64,000 nt of DNA from Macropodus opercularis (GCA_030770545.1 JAUCMP010000029.1:496001-560000); one strand, 5' to 3'; shown: positions 30,328 through 41,692, numbered from the stretch's first letter. The notes: generated from the sequence alone by a model not told the origin. Made by a program: numbers and translations.

Positions 30328-30446
30328 GGCTTACAGCACCTGGTATTCCCAGGCGGTCTCCCGTCCAAGTACTAGCCAGGCCCTACCTTGCTTGGCTTCC
30401 GAGTTCGAATGAGATCGGGCACGTTGAAGGTGGTATGGCCGTAAGC
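30328..30446 (-). rRNA. 5S rRNA gene
   Basis: C6/A43/G56; 141. Confidence 0.85.
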
Positions 30447-30587
30447 GACAAGTTGTTACCTCAATATGTCTTTTGAAGGCGACAACACGTCAGAATGTCA
30501 TCACAGTCACGACTGTTACCTCATCAAGGTCATCTGTGTATCCAAGATGGAGAATCACCCAATGTTGCGTTGAAAGAGAAAAGAAAA

Positions 30588-30706
30588 GGCTTACAGCACC
30601 TGGTATTCCCAGGCGGTCTAACGTCCAAGTGCTAGCCAGGCCCTACCTTGCTTGGCTTCCGAGTTCGAATGAGATCGGGCACGTTGAAGGTGGTATGGCC
30701 ATAAGC
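30588..30706 (-). rRNA. 5S rRNA gene
   Basis: T6/A43/G56, T86, T87 and one change near nt 77; 132. Confidence 0.82.
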
Positions 30707-30838
30707 GACAAACCTGTACCACATTATATCTTTTGAAGGTGACTATATGTCAGACTGTCACAACTATCTGCTCATCAATGACATATGTGTAACCAAGATG
30801 GAGAATCACCCAATGTTGCGTTGAAAGAGAAAAGAAAA

Positions 30839-30957
30839 GGCTTACAGCACCTGGTATTCCCAGGCGGTCTCCCGTCCAAGTACTAGCCAGGCCCTACCTT
30901 GCTTGGCTTCCGAGGTCGAATGAGATCGGGCACGTTGAAGGTGGTATGGCCGTAAGC
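30839..30957 (-). rRNA. 5S rRNA gene
   Basis: C6/C43/G56; 132. Confidence 0.85.
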
Positions 30958-31089
30958 GACAAAACTGTACCAGATTATATCTTTTGAAGGCGACTATATG
31001 TCAGACTTTCACTACTATCTGCTCATCAAGGACATATGTGTAACCAAGATGGAGAATCACCCAATGTTGCATTGAAAGAGAAAAGAAAA

Positions 31090-31208
31090 GGCTTACAGCA
31101 CCTGGTATTTCCAGGCGGTCTCCCGTCCAAGTACTAACCAGGCCCTACCTTGCTTGGCTTCAGAGTTCGAATGAGATCGGGCACGTTGAAGGTGGTATGG
31201 CCATAAGC
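31090..31208 (-). rRNA. 5S rRNA gene
   Basis: T6/A43/G56, T47, T72; 132. Confidence 0.84.
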
Positions 31209-31340
31209 GACAAACCTGTACCACATTATATCTTTTGAAGGTGACTATATGTCAGACTGTCACAACTATCTGCTCATCAATGACATATGTGTAACCAAGA
31301 TGGAGAATCACCCAATGTTGCGTTGAAAGAGAAAAGAAAA

Positions 31341-31459
31341 GGCTTACAGCACCTGGTATTCCCAGGCGGTCTCCCGTCCAAGTACTAGCCAGGCCCTACC
31401 TTGCTTGGCTTCCGAGTTCGAATGAGATCGGGCACGTTGAAGGTGGTATGGCCGTAAGC
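31341..31459 (-). rRNA. 5S rRNA gene
   Basis: C6/A43/G56; 141. Confidence 0.85.
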
Positions 31460-31600
31460 GACAAGTTGTTACCTCAATATGTCTTTTGAAGGCGACAACA
31501 CGTCAGAATGTCATCACAGTCACGACTGTTACCTCATCAAGGTCATCTGTGTATCCAATATGGAGAATCACCAAATGTTGCATTGAAAAAGAACAGAAAA

Positions 31601-31719
31601 GGCTTACAGCACCTGGTATTCCCAGGCAGTCTCCCGTCCAAGTACTAGCCAGGCCCTACCTTGCTTGACTTCCGAGTTCGAATGAGATCGGGCACGTTGA
31701 AGGTGGTATGGCCATAAGC
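31601..31719 (-). rRNA. 5S rRNA gene
   Basis: T6/A43/G56, T52, T92; 132. Confidence 0.84.
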
Positions 31720-31851
31720 GACAAACCTGTACCACATTATATCTTTTGAAGGTGACTATATGTCAGACTGTCACTACTATCTGCTCATCAAGGACATATG
31801 TGTAAACAAGATGGAGAATCACCCAATGTTGCGTTGAAAGAGAAAAGAAAA

Positions 31852-31970
31852 GGCTTACAGCACCTGGTATTCCCAGGCAGTCTCCCGTCCAAGTACTAGC
31901 CAGGCCCTACCTTGATTGGCTTCCGAGGTCGAATGAGATCGGGCACGTTGAAGGTGGTATGGCCGTAAGC
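31852..31970 (-). rRNA. 5S rRNA gene
   Basis: C6/C43/T56, T92; 141. Confidence 0.85.
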
Positions 31971-32111
31971 GAGAAATTGTTACCTCATTACGTCATTTGA
32001 AGGCGACAACACGTCAGAATGTCATGACAGTCACGACTGTTACCTCATCAATGTCATCTGTGTAACCAAGATGGAGAATCACCCAATGTTGCATTGAAAG
32101 AGAAAAGAAAA

Positions 32112-32230
32112 GGCTTACAGCACCTGGTATTCCCAGGCGGTCTCCCGTCCAAGTACTAACCAGGCCCTACCTTGCTTGGCTTCAGAGTTCGAATGAGATC
32201 GGGCACGTTGAAGGTGGTATGGCCATAAGC
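32112..32230 (-). rRNA. 5S rRNA gene
   Basis: T6/A43/G56, T47, T72; 132. Confidence 0.85.
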
Positions 32231-32362
32231 GACAAACCTGTACCACATTATATCTTTTGAAGGTGACTATATGTCAGACTGTCACAACTATCTGCTCATC
32301 AATGACATATGTGTAACCAAGATGGAGAATCACCCAATGTTGCGTTGAAAGAGAAAAGAAAA

Positions 32363-32481
32363 GGCTTACAGCACCTGGTATTCCCAGGCGGTCTCCCGTC
32401 CAAGTACTAGCCAGGCCCTACCTTGCTTGGCTTCCGAGTTCGAATGAGATCGGGCACGTTGAAGGTGGTATGGCCGTAAGC
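32363..32481 (-). rRNA. 5S rRNA gene
   Basis: C6/A43/G56; 141. Confidence 0.85.
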
Positions 32482-32622
32482 GACAAGTTGTTACCTCAAT
32501 ATGTCTTTTGAAGGCGACAACACGTCAGAATGTCATCACAGTCACGACTGTTACCTCATCAAGGTCATCTGTGTATCCAATATGGAGAATCACCAAATGT
32601 TGCGTTGAAAGAGAAAAGAAAA

Positions 32623-32741
32623 GGCTTACAGCACCTGGTATTCACAGGCGGTCTCCCGTCCAAGTACTAGCCAGGCCCTACCTTGCTTGGCTTCCGAGGT
32701 CGAATGAGATCAGGCACGTTGAAGGTGGTATGGCCGTAAGC
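32623..32741 (-). rRNA. 5S rRNA gene
   Basis: C6/C43/G56, T30, T98; 141. Matches 1975. Confidence 0.84.
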
Positions 32742-32882
32742 AAGTAATTGTTACCTCATTACGTCATTTGAAGGCGAAAACACGTCAGAATGTCATGACA
32801 GTCACAACTGTTACCTCATCAAGGTCATCTGCGTTACTAAAAAGGAGAATCACCTAATGTTGCGTTGAAAAATAACAGAAAA

Positions 32883-33001
32883 GGCTTACAGCACCTGGTA
32901 TTCCCAGGCAGTCTCCCGACCAAGTACTAGCCAGGCCCTACCTTGCTTGGCTTCCGAGTTCGAATGAGATCGGGCACATTGAAGGTGGTATGGCCGTAAG
33001 C
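32883..33001 (-). rRNA. 5S rRNA gene
   Basis: C6/A43/G56, T24, T83, T92; 132. Confidence 0.84.
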
Positions 33002-33133
33002 GAGAAATTGTTACCTTATTATGTCTTTTGAAGGCGACTATATGTCAGACTGTCACAACTATGTGCTCATCAAGGACATATGTGTAACCAAGATGGAGAA
33101 TCACCCAATGTTGCGTTGAAAGAGAAAAGAAAA

Positions 33134-33252
33134 GGCTTACAGCACCTGGTATTCCCAGGCGGTCTCCCGTCCAAGTACTAGCCAGGCCCTACCTTGATTG
33201 GCTTCCGAGGTCGAATGAGATCGGGCACGTTGAAGGTGGTATGGCCGTAAGC
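33134..33252 (-). rRNA. 5S rRNA gene
   Basis: C6/C43/T56; 141. Confidence 0.85.
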
Positions 33253-33393
33253 GAGAAATTGTTACCTCATTACGTCATTTGAAGGCGACAACACGTCAGA
33301 ATGTCATGACAGTCACGACTGTTAACTCATCAATGTCATCTGTGTAACCAAGATGGAGAATCACCCAATGTTGCGTTGAAAGAGAAAAGAAAA

Positions 33394-33512
33394 GGCTTAC
33401 AGCACCTGGTATTCCCAGGCGGTCTCCCGTCCAAGTACTAGCCAGGCCCTACCTTGCTTGGCTTCCGAGTTCCAATGAGATCGGGCATGTTGAAGGTGGT
33501 ATGGCCATAAGC
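33394..33512 (-). rRNA. 5S rRNA gene
   Basis: T6/A43/G56, A25, G40; 132. Matches 2746. Confidence 0.84.
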
Positions 33513-33644
33513 AACAAACCTGTACCACATTATATCTTTTGAAGGTGACTATATGTCAGACTGTCACAACTATCTGCTCATCAATGACATATGTGTAACC
33601 AAGATGGAGAATCAACCAATGTTGCATTGAAAGAGAAAATAAAA

Positions 33645-33763
33645 GGCTTACAGCACCTGGTATTCCCAGGCGGTCTCCCGTCCAAGTACTAGCCAGTCCC
33701 TACCTTGCTTGGCTTCCGAGTTCAAATGAGATCGGGCACGTTGAAGGTGGTATGGCCGTAAGC
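33645..33763 (-). rRNA. 5S rRNA gene
   Basis: C6/A43/G56, T40, A67; 132. Matches 2997. Confidence 0.84.
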
Positions 33764-33895
33764 GACAAAACTGTACCACATTATATCTTTTGAAGGCGAC
33801 TATATGTCAGACTGTCACAACTATCTGCTCATCAAGGACATATGTGTAACCAAGATGGAGAATCACCCAATGTTGCGTTGAAAGAGAAAAGAAAA

Positions 33896-34014
33896 GGCTT
33901 ACAGCACCTGGTATTCCCAGGCGGTCTCCCGTCCAAGTACTAGCCAGGCCCTACCTTGATTGGCTTCCGAGGTCGCATGAGATCGGGCACGTTGAAGGTG
34001 GTATGGCCGTAAGC
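33896..34014 (-). rRNA. 5S rRNA gene
   Basis: C6/C43/T56, G39; 141. Confidence 0.85.
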
Positions 34015-34155
34015 GAGAAATTGTTACCTCATTACGTCATTTGAAGGTGACAACACGTCAGAATGTCATGACAGTCACGACTGTTACTTCATCAAGGTCA
34101 TCTGCGTTACCAAAAAGGAGAATCACCCAATGGTGCATTGAAAGAGAAAAGAAAA

Positions 34156-34274
34156 GGCTTACAGCACCTGGTATTCCCAGGCGGTCTCCCGTCCAAGTAC
34201 TAGCCAGGCCCTACCTTGATTGGCTTCCGAGGTCGAATGAGATCGGGCACGTTGAAGGTGGTATGGCCGTAAGC
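34156..34274 (-). rRNA. 5S rRNA gene
   Basis: C6/C43/T56; 132. Confidence 0.85.
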
Positions 34275-34406
34275 GACAAATTGTTACCTCATTATGTCTT
34301 TTGAAGGCGACTATATGTCAGACTGTCACTACTATCTGCTCATCAAGGACATATGTGTAACCAAGATGGAGAATCACCCAATGTTGCGTTGAAAGAGAAA
34401 AGAAAA

Positions 34407-34525
34407 GGCTTACAGCACCTGGTATTCCCATGCAGTCTCCCATCGAAGTACTAGCCAGGCCCTACCTTGCTTGGCTTCCGAGGTCGAATGAGATCGGGCA
34501 CGTTGAAGGTGGTATGGCCGTAAGC
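34407..34525 (-). rRNA. 5S rRNA gene
   Basis: C6/C43/G56 with the same box C changes as 3759; 141. Confidence 0.8.
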
Positions 34526-34666
34526 GACAAATTGTTACCTCAATATGTCTTTTGAAGGCGACAACACGTCAGAATGTCATGACAGTCACGACTGTTACCT
34601 CATCAATGTCATCTGTGTAACCAAGATGGAGAATCACCCAATGTTGCGTTGAAAGAGAAAAGAAAA

Positions 34667-34785
34667 GGCTTACAGCACCTGGTATTCCCAGGCAGTCTCC
34701 CGTCCAAGTACTAGCCAGGCCCTACCTTGCTTGGCTTCCGAGTTCAAATGAGATCGGGCACGTTGAAGGTGGTATGGCCGTAAGC
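34667..34785 (-). rRNA. 5S rRNA gene
   Basis: C6/A43/G56, T40, T92; 141. Confidence 0.84.
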
Positions 34786-34926
34786 GAGAAATTGTTACCT
34801 CATTACGTCATTTGAAGGCGACAACACGTCAGAATGTCATGACAGTCATGACTGTTACCTCATCAAGGTCATCTGCGTTACCAAAAAGGAGAATCACACA
34901 ATGTTGCGTTTAAAAATAACAGAAAA

Positions 34927-35045
34927 GGCTTACAGCAAGTGGTATTCCCAGGCGGTCTTCCGTCCAAGTACTAGCAAGGCCCTACCTTGCTTGGCTTCCG
35001 AGTTCGAATGAGATCGGGCACGTTGAAGGTGGAATGGCCGTAAGC
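34927..35045 (-). rRNA. 5S rRNA gene
   Basis: C6/A43/G56, T13, T70, A87; 141. Matches 4781. Confidence 0.8.
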
Positions 35046-35186
35046 GACAAATTGTTACCTCATTACGTGTTTTGAAGGCGACAACACGTCAGAATGTCAT
35101 GACTGTCACGACTGTTACCTCATCAATGTCATCTGTGTAACCAAGATGGAGAATCACCCAATGTTGCGTTGAAAAATAACAGAAAA

Positions 35187-35305
35187 GGCTTACGGCACCT
35201 GGTATTCCCAGGCGGTCTCCCGTCCAAGTACTAGCCAGGCCCTACCTTGCTTGGTTTCCGAGTTCGAATGAGATCAGGCACGTTGAAGGTGGTATGGCCG
35301 TAAGC
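35187..35305 (-). rRNA. 5S rRNA gene
   Basis: C6/A43/G56, T30, A51; 132. Confidence 0.84.
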
Positions 35306-35437
35306 GACAAACCTGTACCACATTATATCTGTTGAAGGTGACTATATGTCAGACTGTCACAACTATCTGCTCATCAAGGACATATGTGTAACCAAGATGG
35401 AGAATCACCCAATGTTGCGTTGAAAGAGAAAAGAAAA

Positions 35438-35556
35438 GGCTTACAGCACCTGGTATTCCCAGGCGGTCTCCCGTTCAAGTACTAGCCAGGCCCTACCTTG
35501 CTTGGCTTCCGAGTTCGAATGAGATCGGGCACGTTGAAGGTGGTATGGCCGTAAGC
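35438..35556 (-). rRNA. 5S rRNA gene
   Basis: C6/A43/G56, A82; 141. Confidence 0.85.
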
Positions 35557-35697
35557 GAGAAATTGTTACCTCATTACGTCATTTGAAGGCGACAACACGT
35601 CAGAATGTCATGACAGTCACGACTGTTACCTCATCAATGTCATCTGTGTAACCAAGATGGAGAATCACCCAATGTTGCGTTGAAAGAGAAAAGAAAA

Positions 35698-35816
35698 GGC
35701 TTACAGCACCTGCTATTCCCAGGCGGTCTCCCGTCCAAGTACTAGCCAGGCCCTACCTTGCTTGGCTTCCGAGTTCGAATGAGATCGGGCATGTTGAAGG
35801 TGGTATGGCCGTAAGC
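35698..35816 (-). rRNA. 5S rRNA gene
   Basis: C6/A43/G56, A25, G104; 132. Confidence 0.84.
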
Positions 35817-35948
35817 GACAAACCTGTACCACATTATATCTTTTGAAGGCGACTATATGTCAGACTGTCACAACTATCTGCTCATCAAGGACATATGTGT
35901 AACCAAGATGGAGAATCACCCAATGTTGCGTTGAAAGAGAAAAGAAAA

Positions 35949-36067
35949 GGCTTACAGCACCTGGTATTCCCAGGCAGTCTCCCGTCCAAGTACTAGCCAG
36001 GCCCTACCTTGATTGGCTTCCGAGGTCGAATGAGATCGGGCACGTTGAAGGTGGTATGGCCGTAAGC
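35949..36067 (-). rRNA. 5S rRNA gene
   Basis: C6/C43/T56, T92; 141. Confidence 0.85.
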
Positions 36068-36208
36068 GAGAAATTGTTACCTCATTACGTCATTTGAAGG
36101 CGACAACACGTCAGAATGTCATGACAGTCACGACTGTTACCTCATCAATGTCATCTGTGTAACCAAGATGGAGAATCACCCAATGTTGCATTGAAAGAGA
36201 AAAGAAAA

Positions 36209-36327
36209 GGCTTACAGCACCTGGTATTCCCAGGCGGTCTCCCGTCCAAGTACTAACCAGGCCCTACCTTGCTTGGCTTCAGAGTTCGAATGAGATCGGG
36301 CACGTTGAATGTGGTATGGCCATAAGC
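36209..36327 (-). rRNA. 5S rRNA gene
   Basis: T6/A43/G56, A18, T47, T72; 132. Confidence 0.84.
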
Positions 36328-36459
36328 GACAAACCTGTACCACATTATATCTTTTGAAGGTGACTATATGTCAGACTGTCACAACTATCTGCTCATCAAT
36401 GACATATGTGTAACCAAGATGGAGAATCACCCAATGTTGCGTTGAAAGAGAAAAGAAAA

Positions 36460-36578
36460 GGCTTACAGCACCTGGTATTCCCAGGCGGTCTCCCGTCCAA
36501 GTACTAGCCAGGCCCTACCTTGCTTGGCTTCCGAGGTCGAATGAGATCGGGCACGTTGAAGGTGGTATGGCCGTAAGC
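36460..36578 (-). rRNA. 5S rRNA gene
   Basis: C6/C43/G56; 141. Confidence 0.85.
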
Positions 36579-36719
36579 GACAAATTGTTACCTCAATATG
36601 TCTTTTGAAGGCGACAACACGTCAGAATGTCATCACAGTCACGACTGTTACCTCATCAATGTCATCTGTGTAACCAAGATGGAGAATCACCCAATGTTGC
36701 GTTGAAAGAGAAAAGAAAA

Positions 36720-36838
36720 GGCTTACAGCACCTGGTATTCACAAGCGGTCTCCCGTCCAAGTACTAGCCAGGCCCTACCTTGCTTGGCTTCCGAGGTCGA
36801 ATGAGATCAGGCACGTTGAAGGTGGTATGGCCGTAAGC
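36720..36838 (-). rRNA. 5S rRNA gene
   Basis: C6/C43/G56, T30, T95, T98; 141. Confidence 0.83.
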
Positions 36839-36979
36839 AAGTAATTGTTACCTCATTACGTCATTTGAAGGCGAAAACACGTCAGAATGTCATGACAGTC
36901 ACAACTGTTACCTCATCAAGGTCATCTGCGTTACTAAAAAGGAGAATCACCTAATGTTGCGTTGAAAAATAACAGAAAA

Positions 36980-37098
36980 GGCTTACAGCACCTGGTATTC
37001 CCAGGCAGTCTCCCGACCAAGTACTAGCCAGGCCCTACCTTGCTTGGCTTCCGAGTTCGAATGAGATCGGGCACATTGAAGGTGGTATGGCCGTAAGC
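36980..37098 (-). rRNA. 5S rRNA gene
   Basis: C6/A43/G56, T24, T83, T92; 132. Confidence 0.84.
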
Positions 37099-37230
37099 GA
37101 GAAATTGTTACCTTATTATGTCTTTTGAAGGCGACTATATGTCAGACTGTCACAACTATGTGCTCATCAAGGACATATGTGTAACCAAGATGGAGAATCA
37201 CCCAATGTTGCGTTGAAAGAGAAAAGAAAA

Positions 37231-37349
37231 GGCTTACAGCACCTGGTATTCCCAGGCGGTCTCCCGTCCAAGTACTAGCCAGGCCCTACCTTGATTGGCT
37301 TCCGAGGTCGAATGAGATCGGGCACGTTGAAGGTGGTATGGCCGTAAGC
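37231..37349 (-). rRNA. 5S rRNA gene
   Basis: C6/C43/T56; 132. Extra unit relative to segment 1. Confidence 0.85.
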
Positions 37350-37481
37350 GACAAACCTGTACCACATTATATCTTTTGAAGGCGACTATATGTCAGACTG
37401 TCACTACTATGTGCTCATCAAGGACATATGTGTAACCAAGATGGAGAATCACCCAATGTTGCGTTGAAAGAGAAAAGAAAA

Positions 37482-37600
37482 GGCTTACAGCACCTGGTAT
37501 TCCCAGGCGGTCTCCCGTCCAAGTACTAGCCAGGCCCTACCTTGATTGGCTTCCGAGGTCGAATGAGATCGGGCACGTTGAAGGTGGTATGGCCGTAAGC
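37482..37600 (-). rRNA. 5S rRNA gene
   Basis: C6/C43/T56; 141. Confidence 0.85.
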
Positions 37601-37741
37601 GAAAAATTGTTACCTCATTACGTCATTTGAAGGCGACAACACGTCAGAATGTCATGACAGTCACGACTGTTACCTCATCAATGTCATCTGTGTAACCAAG
37701 ATGGAGAATCACCCAATGTTGCGTTGAAAGAGAAAAGAAAA

Positions 37742-37860
37742 GGCTTACAGCACCTGGTATTCCCAGGCGGTCTAACGTCCAAGTACTAGCCAGGCCCTAC
37801 CTTGCTTGGCTTCCGAGTTCGAATGAGATCGGGCACGTTGAAGGTGGTATGGCCATAAGC
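37742..37860 (-). rRNA. 5S rRNA gene
   Basis: T6/A43/G56, T86, T87; 132. Confidence 0.83.
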
Positions 37861-37992
37861 GACAAACCTGTACCACATTATATCTTTTGAAGGTGACTAT
37901 ATGTCAGACTGTCACAACTATCTGCTCATCAATGACATATGTGTAACCAAGATGGAGAATCACCCAATGTTGCATTGAAAGAGAAAAGAAAA

Positions 37993-38111
37993 GGCTTACA
38001 GCACCTGGTATTCCCAGGCGGTCTCCCGTCCAAGTACTAGCCAGGCCGTACCTTGCTTGGCTTCCGAGTTCGAATGAGATCGGGCACGTTGAAGGTGGTA
38101 TGGCCGTAAGC
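37993..38111 (-). rRNA. 5S rRNA gene
   Basis: C6/A43/G56, C64; 132. Matches 7847. Confidence 0.85.
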
Positions 38112-38243
38112 GACAAAACTGTACCAGATTATATCTTTTGAAGGCGACTATATGTCAGACTGTCACTACTATCTGCTCATCAAGGACATATGTGTAACCA
38201 AGATGGAGAATCACCCAATGTTGCGTTGAAAGAGAAAAGAAAA

Positions 38244-38362
38244 GGCTTACAGCACCTGGTATTCCCAGGCAGTCTCCCGTCCAAGTACTAGCCAGGCCCT
38301 ACCTTGCTTGGCTTCCGAGGTCGAATGAGATCGGGCACGTTGAAGGTGGTATGGCCGTAAGC
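38244..38362 (-). rRNA. 5S rRNA gene
   Basis: C6/C43/G56, T92; 141. Confidence 0.85.
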
Positions 38363-38503
38363 GAGAAATTGTTACCTCATTACGTCATTTGAAGGCGACA
38401 ACACGTCAGAATGTCATGACAGTCACGACTGTTACCTCATCAATGTCATCTGTGTAACCAAGATGGAGAATCACCCAATGTTGCATTGAAAGAGAAAAGA
38501 AAA

Positions 38504-38622
38504 GGCTTACAGCACCTGGTATTCCCAGGCGGTCTCCCGTCCAAGTACTAGCCAGGCCCTACCTTGCTTGGCTTCCGAGTTCGAATGAGATCGGGCACGT
38601 TGAAGGTGGTATGGCCGTAAGC
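38504..38622 (-). rRNA. 5S rRNA gene
   Basis: C6/A43/G56; 132. Confidence 0.85.
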
Positions 38623-38754
38623 GACAAAACTGTACCAGATTATATCTTTTGAAGGCGACTATATGTCAGACTGTCACTACTATCTGCTCATCAAGGACAT
38701 ATGTGTAACCAAGATGGAGAATCACCCAATGTTGCGTTGAAAGAGAAAAGAAAA

Positions 38755-38873
38755 GGCTTACAGCACCTGGTATTCCCAGGCGGTCTCCCGTCCAAGTACT
38801 AGCCAGGCCCTACCGTGATTGGCTTCCGAGGTCGCATGAGATCGGGCACGTTGAAGGTGGTATGGCCGTAAGC
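38755..38873 (-). rRNA. 5S rRNA gene
   Basis: C6/C43/T56, G39, C59; 141. C59 loses the pair with T19. Confidence 0.83.
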
Positions 38874-39014
38874 GAGAAATTGTTACCTCATTACGTCATT
38901 TGAAGGTGACAACACGTCAGAATGTCATGACAGTCACGACTGTTACTTCATCAAGGTCATCTGCGTTACCAAAAAGGAGAATCACCCAATGGTGCATTGA
39001 AAGAGAAAAGAAAA

Positions 39015-39133
39015 GGCTTACAGCACCTGGTATTCCCAGGCGGTCTCCCGTCCAAGTACTAGCCAGGCCCTACCTTGATTGGCTTCCGAGGTCGAATGAG
39101 ATCGGGCACGTTGAAGGTGGTATGGCCGTAAGC
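39015..39133 (-). rRNA. 5S rRNA gene
   Basis: C6/C43/T56; 141. Confidence 0.85.
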
Positions 39134-39274
39134 GAGAAATTGTTACCTCATTACGTCATTTGAAGGCGACAACACGTCAGGATGTCATGACAGTCCCGAC
39201 TGTTACCTCATCAATGTCATCTGTGTAACCAAGATGGAGAATCACCCAATGTTGCATTGAAAGAGAAAAGAAAA

Positions 39275-39298
39275 GGCTTACAGCACCTGGTTTTCCCA

Positions 39299-39330
<32 letters not shown>

Positions 39331-39393
39331 TACCTTGATTGGCTTCCGAGGTCGAATGAGATCGGGCACGTTGAAGGTGGTATGGCCGTAAGC
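39275..39393 (-). rRNA. 5S rRNA gene
   Basis: C6/C43/T56, T84, A93; 132. Matches 9129. Confidence 0.84.
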
Positions 39394-39525
39394 GACAAAT
39401 TGTTACCTCATTATGTCTTTTGAAGGCGACTATATGTCAGACTGTCACTACTATCTGCTCATCAAGGACATATGTGTAACCAAGATGGAGAATCACCCAA
39501 TGTTGCGTTGAAAGAGAAAAGAAAA

Positions 39526-39644
39526 GGCTTACAGCACCTGGTATTCCCAGGCTGTCTCCCATCCAAGTACTAGCCAGGCCCTACCTTGCTTGGCTTCCGA
39601 GGTCGAATGAGATCGGGCACGTTGAAGGTGGTATGGCCGTAAGC
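39526..39644 (-). rRNA. 5S rRNA gene
   Basis: C6/C43/G56, T84, A92; 141. Confidence 0.84.
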
Positions 39645-39785
39645 GACAAATTGTTACCTCAATATGTCTTTTGAAGGCGACAACACGTCAGAATGTCATG
39701 ACAGTCACGACTGTTACCTCATCAATGTCATCTGTGTAACCAAGATGGAGAATCACCCAATGTTGCGTTGAAAGAGAAAAGAAAA

Positions 39786-39904
39786 TGCTTACAGCACCTG
39801 GTATTCCCAGGCCGTCTCCCATCCAAGTACTAGCCAGGCCCTACCTTGCTTGGCTTCCGAGTTCGAATGAGATCAGGCACGTTGAAGGTGGTATGGCCGT
39901 AAGC
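39786..39904 (-). rRNA. 5S rRNA gene
   Basis: C6/A43/G56, T30, T84, G92, A119; 132. Confidence 0.83.
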
Positions 39905-40036
39905 GACAAACCTGTACCACATTATATCTTTTGAAGGCGACTATATGTCAGACTGTCACTACTATCTGCTCATCAAGGACATATGTGTAACCAAGATGGA
40001 GAATCACCCAATGTTGCGTTGAAAGAGAAAAGAAAA

Positions 40037-40155
40037 GGCTTACAGCACCTGGTATTCCCAGGCGGTCTCCCGTCCAAGTACTAGCCAGGCCCTACCTTGA
40101 TTGGCTTCCGAGGTCGAATGAGATCGGGCACGTTGAAGGTGGTATGGCCGTAAGC
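40037..40155 (-). rRNA. 5S rRNA gene
   Basis: C6/C43/T56; its 141-nt upstream spacer carries the solo LTR, starting 56 bp upstream of the gene. Confidence 0.84.
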
Positions 40156-40206
40156 GAGAAATTGTTACCTCATTACGTCATTTGAAGGCGACACCACGTC
40201 AGAATG

Positions 40207-40210
40207 TCAT
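40207..40210. other. Target-site duplication (left) of the solo LTR
   Basis: TCAT, repeated at 40722-40725. The uninterrupted spacer reads GTCATGAC, a perfect palindrome. Confidence 0.75.
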
Positions 40211-40721
40211 TGTAGTGGTCAGAGATGTCCCAACTCAGAAGAATTCAAGCCGAGGCAGCATTAGGTTCAAATAATCAAACATGAATTTATTTTCAGTGGT
40301 GAGATGAGAAATATGCAAAGACAGGAAAACAAAGTCACCTCTCTCTCCTGCGGGAGATGCTCAGAGACGCGTGGGGAAGGAGGGAGCCCAGGCTGGGAGA
40401 CGCTGGCTGTGTCTCCCTGCCCGGCACGGCTCCCATTTCCCCCGTCTCCCTCTAAAGAGGTGGTTTTTAAACCCTGAACATGCTTCAAAATGTGAAGATT
40501 TCATACCAAGAATTGTTTGTCCAAATTCCTTTGTTCAACAGCTCAGACTGTTTTGTCTAAAAGCCAGATTGTCTTCGGACCCAAGGCCAGCAAGTCTGCA
40601 CAGCCTAGACAGGACCTGTTCTACTCTATTCTAAACCCTTTAGCCTGAACTAAACGTATATGTGCTAAATATATATATTCCACTACAAATATCTTTATAT
40701 GCATGAACTTTTTCTACTACA
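40211..40721 (-). mobile_element. Solo LTR inserted in a 5S spacer
   Basis: 511-bp unique sequence interrupting a 141-nt spacer. It begins TGTAGTGG and ends CTACTACA on + (inverted ends TGTAGT/ACTACA), and TCAT is duplicated at 40207-40210 and 40722-40725. Read on the minus strand it has a TTTAAAA box (40464-40471) and, about 175 bp downstream, AATAAA (40286-40291), in the order expected for U3-R-U5. No internal coding region is present, so it is best read as a solo LTR left after LTR-LTR recombination. The 4-bp duplication fits several retrovirus-like and LTR retrotransposon groups. A non-autonomous DNA transposon is less likely. Confidence 0.75.
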
Positions 40722-40725
40722 TCAT
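40722..40725. other. Target-site duplication (right) of the solo LTR
   Basis: TCAT, partner of 40207-40210. Confidence 0.75.
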
Positions 40726-40811
40726 GACAGTCACGACTGTTACCTCATCAATGTCATCTGTGTAACCAAGATGGAGAATCACCCAATGTTGCGTTGAAAG
40801 AGAAAAGAAAA

Positions 40812-40930
40812 GGCTTACAGCACCTGGTATTCCCAGGCGGTCTCCCGTCCAAGTACTAGCCAGGCCCTACCTTGCTTGGCTTCCGAGTTCGAATGAGATC
40901 GGGCACGTTGAAGGTGGTATGGCCATAAGC
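40812..40930 (-). rRNA. 5S rRNA gene
   Basis: T6/A43/G56; 132. Confidence 0.85.
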
Positions 40931-41062
40931 GACAAACCTGTACCACATTATATCTTTTGAAGGTGACTATATGTCAGACTGTCACAACTATCTGCTCATC
41001 AATGACATATGTGTAACCAAGATGGAGAATCACCCAATGTTGCATTGAAAGAGAAAAGAAAA

Positions 41063-41181
41063 GGCTTACAGCACCTGGTATTCCCAGGCGGTCTCCCGTC
41101 CAAGCACTAGCCAGGCCCTGCCTTGCTTGGCTTCCGAGGTCGAATGAGATCGGGCACGTTGAAGGTGGTATGGCCGTAAGC
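41063..41181 (-). rRNA. 5S rRNA gene
   Basis: C6/C43/G56, C62, G77; 141. Confidence 0.84.
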
Positions 41182-41322
41182 GACAAATTGTTACCTCATT
41201 ACGTCATTTGAAGGCTACAAAACGTCAGAATGTCATGACAGTCACGACTGTTACCTCATCAAGGTCATCTGCGTTACCAAAAAGGAGAATCACCCAATGT
41301 TGCGTTGAAAAATAACAGAAAA

Positions 41323-41441
41323 GGCTTACAGCACCTGGTATTCCCAGGCGGTCTGCCGTCCAAGTACTAGCCAGGCCCTACCTTGCCTGGCTTCCGAGTT
41401 GGAATGAGATCAGGCACGTTGAAGGTGGTATGGCCGTAAGC
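41323..41441 (-). rRNA. 5S rRNA gene
   Basis: C6/A43/G56, T30, C41, G55, C87; 132. Confidence 0.82.
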
Positions 41442-41573
41442 GACAAACCTGTACCACATTATATCTTTTGAAGGTGACTATATGTCAGACTGTCACAACT
41501 ATCTGCTCATCAATGACATATGTGTAACCAAGATGGAGAATCACCCAATGTTGCGTTGAAAGAGAAAAGAAAA

Positions 41574-41692
41574 GGCTTACAGCACCTGGTATTCCCAGGC
41601 GGTCTCCCGTCCAAGTACTAGCCAGGCCCTACCTTGCTTGGCTTCCGAGTTCGAATGAGATCGGGCACGTTGAAGGTGGTATGGCCGTAAGC
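41574..41692 (-). rRNA. 5S rRNA gene
   Basis: C6/A43/G56; 141. Confidence 0.85.

Noticed and set aside
40267..40634. 73- and 87-codon frames inside the 511-bp insert
   Set aside because: They lie within a putative solo LTR, are opposite each other and resemble no known protein.
40211..40721. Non-autonomous DNA transposon (inverted ends TGTAGTGG/TGTAGTAG)
   Set aside because: The inverted repeat is only 6-8 bp, the ends are TG..CA, and TATA-like and AATAAA signals are in LTR order.
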